From NCBI GenBank assembly GCA_014238335.1, contig JABABI010000012.1, positions 31,999-95,998 of the forward strand: DNA of 64,000 nt, read 5' to 3'. The notes under the pieces were generated by a model. The model was not told the origin of the DNA. It did no database searches and saw only the letters and a list, made by a program, of their open reading frames with translations. This document shows positions 57,079 to 64,000 of the stretch, one piece after another (position 1 is the first letter of the stretch; each line of letters opens with the position of its first letter). The stretch is from Fuerstiella sp. GTDB taxonomy: Bacteria > Planctomycetota > Planctomycetia > Planctomycetales > Planctomycetaceae. A program made the position numbers and the translations under genes.

Positions 57079-58464
57079 TTATACGATGCCAATGACTTTA
57101 CCCTGGGAGACCGGGAACGGGCGGTCGATCACGTCTCGGATTTCCGTGCGGAGCGGAATGCCGAGCAGGTGGAAGATTGTGGCCGTGACATCCGCTGGTG
57201 TGACTGGATTTTCCGCCGGATACGCGGCGACTTTGTCGGAGGCTCCGTAAACCTGTCCTCCCTGAATTCCGGCTCCTGCGAACCAGATGGTATTGACGGG
57301 AGCCCAGTGACCGGAATGCTGGCCCGTCGGGCTGCGGCCGAATTCGCTCATCCAGACGACAAGCGTTTCGTCCAGCAGTCCGCGCTGGTCGAGTTCTTCC
57401 AGGAAGACCGCGACCGGTCGGTCGGCCCATGGGATCAGTTGATTTTTCAGCACGTTGAATCCGTCGCTGTGAGTATCCCAGTGTTTGAAGATGCTGTTTG
57501 TCTTGTGACGTGGCCAGCTGACCGTCACCAATGGAATACCAGCTTCCACCAGGCGGCGTGTCAGCAGCAGACTCTGGCCAAACGCCCAGTCGCCATAGCG
57601 TTGTCGAGTCGCATCGTTTTCCTGCCGCAGGTCGAAGGCCTGGTGGGCTTCCTTCGAATTCAGCAGGTCCAAAGCCTGGTCGAAGAACAGATCGGTGCCG
57701 GCAACATCGTGCGTCCACGCCAGAGAAGGCTGATCGACATTCAGCATTTTTAACAGGCCGGATCGTTCACGCAGCCGAGCCTGAGACACTCGATCGTCCA
57801 GCTGCAGCGATGGCACTTCGAAGTTTGATTCGTGCGGATGAGCTTCAATCCAGAACGGATCGAACTGCCCGCCCAGGAATCCGGCATCCTGTCCGGGTGT
57901 CAGAGCGCCGTTGTCGTTGTGTGATCGTTCCGGCAGGTTGACGTAGTTTGGCAGGGCGGATCGTTCCGACCGCAGGCTGGCAACGACCGAACCTATGTGC
58001 GGATGGTCCCGTCGCGAGGCGATGAAGTTTTCCTGAGAGATGCGATGAGCGTACCCGGTCGACATCCAGTGTGCGGCTGTCGAATGATTGTTGTCGGTGT
58101 GAGTGACGGATCGCACAAGCGCGATCCTGTCCATGTGTTTTGCAAGGTGGGGGAAGTGCTCACAGATCTGAATCCCGCGTGCCGACGTTTCAATTGGCCG
58201 GAACGCGCTACGGTATTCTGCCGGCGCCCCGGGTTTCAGGTCGAAGGTGTCCTGCTGAGCTGGTCCCCCGCCCATCCACAGAATGACACACTGTTTGGCA
58301 CGTCCGAACAAAGACGACCCAGTCGTGTGTGATCCGCTTTCCGCTCGCCGGGCCAGCAACGACGGCGCATGCAGAGCCAATGGGGAAAGTGCACCCAGCC
58401 GTAACCAGTCGCGACGTCGAATGCCGTCGCAGAAGTGTTGTCCGGATGTTGTGAGACGAAGCAT
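57079..58464 (-). CDS. Secreted DUF1501 protein, first cluster member
   Basis: ATG 58464 gives a short N-region and a Tat-like signal (GIRRRDWLRLGALSPLALHA). The 461-residue product carries DUF1501 motifs: CVILWMGGGPAQQDTFDLKP, MDRIALVRSVTHTDNNHSTA, LLTRRLVEAGIPLVTVSW, VVWMSEFGRSP, and a C-terminal DVTATIFHLLGIPLRTEIRD. It is only distantly similar to the DUF1501 protein encoded at 52346-53803, so not a recent duplicate. It lies 153 bp upstream of the PSCyt1 gene on the same strand, possibly one transcript. Confidence 0.88.
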   Translation of the reverse strand: MLRLTTSGQHFCDGIRRRDWLRLGALSPLALHAPSLLARRAESGSHTTGSSLFGRAKQCVILWMGGGPAQQDTFDLKPGAPAEYRSAFRPIETSARGIQICEHFPHLAKHMDRIALVRSVTHTDNNHSTAAHWMSTGYAHRISQENFIASRRDHPHIGSVVASLRSERSALPNYVNLPERSHNDNGALTPGQDAGFLGGQFDPFWIEAHPHESNFEVPSLQLDDRVSQARLRERSGLLKMLNVDQPSLAWTHDVAGTDLFFDQALDLLNSKEAHQAFDLRQENDATRQRYGDWAFGQSLLLTRRLVEAGIPLVTVSWPRHKTNSIFKHWDTHSDGFNVLKNQLIPWADRPVAVFLEELDQRGLLDETLVVWMSEFGRSPTGQHSGHWAPVNTIWFAGAGIQGGQVYGASDKVAAYPAENPVTPADVTATIFHLLGIPLRTEIRDVIDRPFPVSQGKVIGIV

Positions 58465-58740
58465 ATTTCCGGTAACTCGAATTCGAACGGCCGCCCGCGT
58501 CCGTCGCGGAACTCTCAGAATTCCGCCGCCACGGCAGAGACAATGGATTATCGGCACGTTTGATCCCGACCGCAAGCCCTTCGTCGGCCCCTGTATTCAT
58601 TGGCCGTTCTTTTTTAAGTACCCTGGCTATGACCGGATTCCACAGGATATGGAGTCGTGTGTGTCCGTCGATGCCAGTGAATTTCTTCGGCGTGTGTGAT
58701 CGACCGTTTCAATCTGTGACGTCTGTCCGCAGTGATTGCA

Positions 58741-59868
58741 TTATTCTACTGCTGCAGGGAATCCAGCCACGACATTCGGCAGCCAGTGCGCTAGCGCCTC
58801 AGCGACGATCTGATTTCCCTGCGGGCTGTAGTGATGGAACGCTTCATCCAGGAACAGGCGTGCTGTTTCCGGAGAAGCACTTTTAAAGTTCGGTCGCACG
58901 TCCAGATAAGGTATTTCGTAACTGGCTGTGAATTCAGCAAGGATAGAGGAAACGCTTTGATAATTGGTGATGGACGGTGCGTAGAATAATTCCGGTTCTG
59001 TCGGTGCCAGGACCAGCACGATGGGGACGCCTTGTTCGCGACAGAACTGTGTCAGTTCGCGAATTATGACGACACCAGTTGAAAGGACATGTTCCGAGCT
59101 CGTTGACGACGACGGAACCATCTTGCCAATTGTCCGAACCAGTGAACTGTGTTTTGACAGCACGTCCGACACTTCACCTGGCTGCAGCAGCAGAGCTCCG
59201 GGGTCCAGACGCGGCGGCACAGGAATATTTTCAATCTGCAGCTGGCCCCCGAGTTCTGTGAATCGGGGCGTGGCATAACCGTTTCGGGCGACGTCAACGC
59301 CTAAACGGTTAAAGTCTTCGACAATGAACACACAGACGACGGCGTCCGGCTGCAGAGAAAAACTCAGGCGTTTCAGCCAGAGATAACACTGGCCGACGGA
59401 ATAACCGCCTTGTCCCATGTTGATCACCTGCAACGGGTCGCCGCCCTGGTTTTCCAGCAGTTGTGGGAAGGTGTCGCGATCATCAACGCCGTAGCCCATC
59501 GTGAACGAATCGCCCAGGCAGATCGTGCGGAACAGTTCTCTCGGCTTGCTGCCAGCATAGTTTTCCAGCCCTCGAACACCGTCCTCGTTGATCGTGATAC
59601 TGCAACCGGGACCGTATAAATCACTGATCATCGAATTTGGTTTATGGACCCAGCCAATCTCTTTATCGTATTGGCAATGACGTTCTTCGCTGAGTTCGAT
59701 GACGCGGTCCCCGCTCGTCCAGAGCCCTGCCAGATCAACACCAAGCCAGACAAAAGACGCCAGACCTTCCAGCAACATCAGCCCAATCGTTGTGGCTGCG
59801 AGCGCAAAGACGGCCATTCGGAATCCGGAACGCCTGGCCGGCTTATTTTCGTTAGGTTGGTCACGCAT
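58741..59868 (-). CDS. Membrane-anchored SGNH/GDSL-fold hydrolase-like protein
   Basis: ATG 59868 gives a 375-residue protein with one N-terminal membrane helix (about 16-42). SGNH features are visible: block I ICLGDSFTMGYGVDD (nucleophile Ser), block II-like Gly in VINMGQGGYSVGQ, and a late FHHYSPQGNQIVAEAL resembling the DxxH block with Asp at DEAFHHYS. Likely periplasm-facing esterase/acetyl-transfer-type enzyme, similar to proteins of the AlgX/AlgJ kind; substrate unknown. It diverges from the large gene at 60109. Confidence 0.78.
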   Translation of the reverse strand: MRDQPNENKPARRSGFRMAVFALAATTIGLMLLEGLASFVWLGVDLAGLWTSGDRVIELSEERHCQYDKEIGWVHKPNSMISDLYGPGCSITINEDGVRGLENYAGSKPRELFRTICLGDSFTMGYGVDDRDTFPQLLENQGGDPLQVINMGQGGYSVGQCYLWLKRLSFSLQPDAVVCVFIVEDFNRLGVDVARNGYATPRFTELGGQLQIENIPVPPRLDPGALLLQPGEVSDVLSKHSSLVRTIGKMVPSSSTSSEHVLSTGVVIIRELTQFCREQGVPIVLVLAPTEPELFYAPSITNYQSVSSILAEFTASYEIPYLDVRPNFKSASPETARLFLDEAFHHYSPQGNQIVAEALAHWLPNVVAGFPAAVE

Positions 59869-60108
59869 GAAATAACCGTACTCAGGCAGCACAAACTGGA
59901 AACTCTCTCAACAGCGGAGCGCGTTCAGTTGCCACTATCCGACGGGCCAATTACAGCTGCCGGAGCTCATAATCGAAAGAGGGAGAGATAATCTGTCTCA
60001 GTGACGTTCTCGTCAATTGCAAGAGACCCTGACATCGAGTGTTTTTGGAAATCGACGGGGCTTTGGTAGTGTTTCCGAATCTGTATCCTACCTGCTAAGC
60101 TGCCCGCC

Positions 60109-63100
60109 ATGAAGATCCTTCTCCAGTCCTTCGTGCTCTCGTTTATTCTTCAATGGGCTGCCAGCGCTCAGACGGCTGTTTCTGAATTCAAGCGAATTCT
60201 GCTGAGCGAGAAATTCTACAGCGAAGGCGCCACGTTCGCGGATCTTGATGGCGATGATCATCAAGACATCATCTCAGGGCCGTTCTGGTATGCCGGGCCG
60301 GAGTTTGGCCAGCGGCATGCGTACGCTTCGCCCAGGGTGTTCGCCATTTCAGGATACGCAGCCCATTTCTTCACCTTTGTTGCCGACTTCAACAATGACA
60401 CCCGCCCGGACGTTCTTGCGATTCCTATCCCCGGGTCGGCGGCACACTGGTTTGAAAATCCTGGCAACGGCAAACGCGAATGGGAAAAGCATCTGGCACT
60501 GAGTGAAGTCAGTAACGAATCGCCGATCTTCGAAGACATTACTGGCGACGGCAAACCTGAACTGGTTTGTATCCTAAAGGGCGCCTACGGATACGCTGTG
60601 ATTGATCCTGCGGCTGCGGCAAACCCGTGGAAGTTTATACCGATCACGGACAACAAGGGCTACGGCCGCTTTACTCATGGTCTGGGTGTGGGAGATGTTG
60701 ACGGCGATGGTCGACCTGATCTGCTGGAAAAAGACGGATGGTGGCAGCAGACAGCGACCGTCGGCGAACTCTTTCGGTTTCACGCGTTCCCGTTTGCTCA
60801 ATCCGGTGGATCGCAGATGTTTGCGTACGACTTCGACGGAGACGGCGACAACGACATTATTTCCGTCCAGAATGCTCACGGATGGGGTCTGACGTGGTTT
60901 GAACAACGAGGCTCGGACGGTGAGATCGGCTTCGTCCCGCGGCAGATTCTTCCTGACAGATTCGACGCGTCTGCCGACGTGAACATTTCGCAGATGCACA
61001 GTCTGGCTCTGGCGGACATTGACGGCGACGGCGTACAGGACGTCATCACGGGCAAACGGTTCTACGCGCATGGTGGCAAGGATCCGGGGGCTCATCAACT
61101 GCCCGTGTTGTACTGGTTTCGAACCGTTCGCGGCGGGCCCGAAGTTCAGTTTGAACCGCATCTCATCGACGAACTCACCGGCGTAGGAACTCAATTGACC
61201 GTTGGTGATGTGACCGGAAACGGGGCCCCGGACATCGTTGTCGGAAACAAACTGGGTACGTCGATTGTGGTCAATTCCGGAACTCACGACGACAGCGAAG
61301 ATACTCTTACGGGACTTCAGAAGCAGATCGGCAGTACTAATTTTGCGGAAGTTGTACGTTCGGCCGACCCCCTTAGCCCGGAAGACGAGAAGGCCACGTT
61401 TTTGCTGCCACCGGGCTTTTCCGTTGAACTGGTGGTTGCAGAACCGGCTATCGCCAAGCCCATGAATATGGCATTTGATGATCGAGGCCGTTTGTGGGTG
61501 ACATCGTCTGAAGAATACCCAATCGCTGCACCGGCGGATCAGGAAGGAAAGGACAAAATTGTCGTGCTGGAAGATAAAGACGGTGACGGTCATCGGGAGA
61601 CGATCACAGTTTTTGCTGACGGGCTGAACATTCCTATCGGACTGTATCCGTACAAAGACGGAGTGATCTGTTTCAGCATTCCGAATATCTGGTTTCTGCG
61701 AGACACCGACGGTGACGGTACCGCTGACAAGCGGGAAAAATTGTACGGGCCGGTCGGGTACGAGCGTGATACTCACGGCATGTGCAATGGATTTACGCGA
61801 GGGTTTGATGGGTGGTTGTATGCGTGTCACGGGTTTAACAACCACACGACGGTCGCTGGTGCCGATGGCCACGAAATTACCATGCAGTCAGGCAATACGT
61901 TTCGTATGCGACTGGACGGTTCGCGGATTGAACACTTTACGCACGGTCTCGTGAACCCGTATGGAATGAGTCAGACGCCGTCGGGTGACCTGCTGGTCGC
62001 GGACTGTCACACAAAGCCAGTCACACTGTTGATTTCTGACGGCTACTACGACAGCTTCGGTAAACCTCACGATGGTCTGGGCTACGTTCCTAATGTGATG
62101 AACCATTTGCATGGTTCCACAGCCATCGGCGGCATCGCGCAGTACAATTCCACTGTCTTTCCTGCCGCCTACCACGGTAATACGTTTGGCGGAAACGTCA
62201 TGACAGGTCGCATCAACAGAAACTCGCTGCAGCAGGTTGGTTCCAGCATTCAGGGTCGCGAAGAACCGGATCTGTTGATTGCCGCGGACCCCTGGTTTCG
62301 CCCCGTGGACCTGCAGGTGGGTCCCGACGGCGCACTTTACGTGGCCGATTTCTACAACCGCATCATTGGCCACTACGAAGTGAAGCTGGACCATCCGGGT
62401 CGAGACCGACATCGCGGACGCGTTTGGAAGATCGCTTACAAACCGACGGATCAACGCCGCGATGCCGGAGCTAATTCTCCACCTCTGCAACCGTTGCGGG
62501 CGCAAACTGCAGATGAATTCTTCGCAGTTCTGGCGTCTGCGGATCAGACACAGCGAGCCCTGGCCACCGATCGCCTTGTCGATGGCTATCCTTCTGCAGC
62601 AGCAACTCTGGCACAGGGAGGACTTTCGCACGCCAGCGAATTTGTTCGAGCCCACTCGCTGTGGGTTCTGCAGCGGCTGAACAGGTTGCCCGACGCGGCC
62701 CTCGTTGCTGCAGCTGGGGATCCGGCTGAACTTGTGCGGATCCATGCCCATCGGGTGATGTTTGATCGCGCTGCACTGACTGCACCTTTGCAGGAAACGC
62801 TGTCCGTCGGACTGCTGGATTCGTCTCCGCTGGTGAGGCGAGTGGCCGTGCATGTTGCCGCACAGCACCCGGCTCCGGAGCGGATTGGACAGCTGATGGA
62901 AATGTTCCATAAGACGCCCGGCAACGATGTTCATCTGCGACATTCGATTCGTATGGCCCTTCGCAATCTGTTGCGCGACCCAACGCTGATGAAACAAATT
63001 GCTGCTAACGTGAATCCTGAAGACGTCAAACTGATTGCCGGAATCTGTCTGGGCCTGGGCACGCCGGAGGCCGGTGATTTTCTGGTGTCGAACCTGCGGG

Positions 63101-64000
63101 CACTCAGTGACGTGGAGCCTGCCATGTTTTCGGAGTACATCAAGTTCGCTGTCCGTTATGTTTCTGCGGATACGGTCGCTGAGATCACGAGCATTGCTCG
63201 CCAGCGGTTTGAGGGGAACGCTGACCTCCAACTGACTCTGCTGCAGGCGTGCCGTGAAGGATTCAGTCAGCGAGGATCGCAGTTGCCACCGGTGATTAAG
63301 GCCTGGGCGACGGATGTGGCTGGCGAGTTTCTTGATCTGAAAGATGGCCAGCTGCCGCCGAGGGGCGGCCGCCGTATTTCATGGGCGTACGTGCCTCATC
63401 CCGAATCGCCGGAAAGCGACAATACATTTGCCACGTCCATCACACGCACGTCGTCCGATGGTATGCAGAATGCACCGCTGATCAGCAGTTTTCCTCGCGG
63501 TGAACGGCGGACTGGCATCTATCGTTCGGGGCAATTTGATATCGACGGCCCGTTCCATTTTTACATGGCCGGGCACGACGGAGTTCCATCGAAAGATCCG
63601 GGCCGCAAGAACTTTGTGCGGCTCCGCGATGCGTCAACTCACGAGACGCTGCAGACCTGGTACCCGCCGCGCAATGACACGGCTCAGAAATTCGAATGGA
63701 CGCCGGACGCGCCCAACCCCGTTTGTTCTTATGTTGAGATCGTGGACGGTGATACGGAAAGCGCGTTCGCGTGGCTGGCGGTGGGACGATTTTCTGTTTC
63801 CGGTCTGAATCCCCGTACTTCGGCCGGACGGCAGGGCAAGGGGATTGCTCTTGTCGGCGACTTTCGTCTGACAGGACTTCGGCCCGTTATGGTCGAGTTG
63901 CTGCGGCGCAGAAGATTCAATGTCGCAGCCGCTGCTGTGGTTTCGCTGACACTGGCGACGATGGAGTCCGACAGCCAGCTGCATGCGCTGGCCGCTGCCG
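60109..64000 (+). CDS. Large secreted VCBS-repeat plus PVC-type membrane-bound-dehydrogenase protein, 3' partial
   Basis: From ATG 60109 the frame stays open to the right edge: at least 1297 residues, and the C-terminus is outside the window. A signal peptide (FVLSFILQWAASAQ) leads to FG-GAP/VCBS-like loops (DLDGDDHQDII, DVDGDGRPDLLEKD, DFDGDGDNDII, DIDGDGVQDVIT) to about residue 430. Then comes a beta-propeller dehydrogenase-type domain (about 435-770): LPPGFSVELVVAEPAIAKPM, DKDGDGH, GPDGALYVADFYNRIIGHYE. Helical HEAT-like repeats follow (about 790-1090), then a C-terminal beta domain. In planctomycetes this architecture usually ends with a CxxCH cytochrome domain; that part would lie beyond 64000. 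Confidence 0.85.
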   Translation, partial: MKILLQSFVLSFILQWAASAQTAVSEFKRILLSEKFYSEGATFADLDGDDHQDIISGPFWYAGPEFGQRHAYASPRVFAISGYAAHFFTFVADFNNDTRPDVLAIPIPGSAAHWFENPGNGKREWEKHLALSEVSNESPIFEDITGDGKPELVCILKGAYGYAVIDPAAAANPWKFIPITDNKGYGRFTHGLGVGDVDGDGRPDLLEKDGWWQQTATVGELFRFHAFPFAQSGGSQMFAYDFDGDGDNDIISVQNAHGWGLTWFEQRGSDGEIGFVPRQILPDRFDASADVNISQMHSLALADIDGDGVQDVITGKRFYAHGGKDPGAHQLPVLYWFRTVRGGPEVQFEPHLIDELTGVGTQLTVGDVTGNGAPDIVVGNKLGTSIVVNSGTHDDSEDTLTGLQKQIGSTNFAEVVRSADPLSPEDEKATFLLPPGFSVELVVAEPAIAKPMNMAFDDRGRLWVTSSEEYPIAAPADQEGKDKIVVLEDKDGDGHRETITVFADGLNIPIGLYPYKDGVICFSIPNIWFLRDTDGDGTADKREKLYGPVGYERDTHGMCNGFTRGFDGWLYACHGFNNHTTVAGADGHEITMQSGNTFRMRLDGSRIEHFTHGLVNPYGMSQTPSGDLLVADCHTKPVTLLISDGYYDSFGKPHDGLGYVPNVMNHLHGSTAIGGIAQYNSTVFPAAYHGNTFGGNVMTGRINRNSLQQVGSSIQGREEPDLLIAADPWFRPVDLQVGPDGALYVADFYNRIIGHYEVKLDHPGRDRHRGRVWKIAYKPTDQRRDAGANSPPLQPLRAQTADEFFAVLASADQTQRALATDRLVDGYPSAAATLAQGGLSHASEFVRAHSLWVLQRLNRLPDAALVAAAGDPAELVRIHAHRVMFDRAALTAPLQETLSVGLLDSSPLVRRVAVHVAAQHPAPERIGQLMEMFHKTPGNDVHLRHSIRMALRNLLRDPTLMKQIAANVNPEDVKLIAGICLGLGTPEAGDFLVSNLRALSDVEPAMFSEYIKFAVRYVSADTVAEITSIARQRFEGNADLQLTLLQACREGFSQRGSQLPPVIKAWATDVAGEFLDLKDGQLPPRGGRRISWAYVPHPESPESDNTFATSITRTSSDGMQNAPLISSFPRGERRTGIYRSGQFDIDGPFHFYMAGHDGVPSKDPGRKNFVRLRDASTHETLQTWYPPRNDTAQKFEWTPDAPNPVCSYVEIVDGDTESAFAWLAVGRFSVSGLNPRTSAGRQGKGIALVGDFRLTGLRPVMVELLRRRRFNVAAAAVVSLTLATMESDSQLHALAAA

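Noticed and set aside
56902..57753. 283-codon plus-strand frame
   Set aside because: Antisense to the DUF1501 gene and the start of the PSCyt1 gene, with no recognisable domain.
60574..63231. Two long minus-strand frames (60574-61872 and 61888-63231)
   Set aside because: The plus strand has one uninterrupted frame from 60109 to the window edge with signal peptide and recognisable domains; it simply lacks a stop inside the window, which makes the antisense frames look like the only candidates.

Overview
This 64 kb window looks like a chromosomal segment of a planctomycete, order Planctomycetales. It carries secreted DUF1501 proteins, PSCyt1/DUF1549/DUF1553 cytochrome-like proteins, DUF1080 (3-keto-disaccharide hydrolase) proteins, a sulfatase, VCBS-repeat proteins and a BBP2-type porin. 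Genus cannot be decided from the sequence alone. Most of the window is ordinary chromosomal housekeeping DNA mixed with the secreted catabolic genes typical of the phylum. I see no prophage, insertion sequence, CRISPR array or rRNA operon.

Layout. 0-4 kb: a porin cut by the left edge, then recO and two outer-membrane lipoproteins (BamD-like, LptE-like). 4.1-5.6 kb: a divergent double-DUF1080 protein. 5.85-10.65 kb: an elongasome operon, mreB-mreC-mreD-mrdA (PBP2), implying peptidoglycan synthesis. It converges on uvrB. 13-15 kb: a receptor Ser/Thr kinase with an extracytoplasmic sensor. 15.2-20.6 kb: trmB, a DUF1501 protein, a XerC/D recombinase and an Nramp-fold transporter. 21-24.3 kb: dxr overlapping a large rseP-type protease. 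24.4-26.9 kb: a translationally coupled three-gene ECF sigma/anti-sigma/RG-rich-protein operon. 27-28 kb: tRNA-Glu, csrA and an HU-family protein. 28.3-32.3 kb: rsmD, htpG behind a hexanucleotide repeat, and an acyl-CoA dehydrogenase-like protein. 32.5-37.5 kb: a PSCyt1/DUF1553 protein, a sulfatase and an Uma2-family protein. 37.5-39.2 kb: a decayed stretch with a frameshifted small gene, the C-terminal remnant of an ECF sigma factor, hairpin repeats and a doubtful small ORF. 39.2-43 kb: an outer-membrane protein, a short GlmU-like uridylyltransferase, a TPR-like protein and PyrK. 43-48.1 kb: a YhaN/SMC-like ATPase coupled to an SbcD-like phosphoesterase whose metal ligands all appear lost. 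48.5-50.3 kb: a PPP-type phosphatase and an UPF0173 hydrolase. 50.4-58.5 kb: a minus-strand cassette, DUF1501 - PSCyt1/DUF1549/DUF1553 - DUF1501 - VCBS/DUF1080. 58.7-64 kb: an SGNH-fold protein and a very large VCBS plus dehydrogenase-type protein that runs off the right edge.

The best candidates for something undescribed are the ATPase/pseudo-phosphoesterase pair (43.0-48.1 kb), the ECF operon ending in a membrane-anchored RG-rich protein, and a 43-nt repeat found at exactly the same distance after two unrelated stop codons (17.48 and 31.04 kb). All functional calls come from reading motifs by eye; no database search was run.
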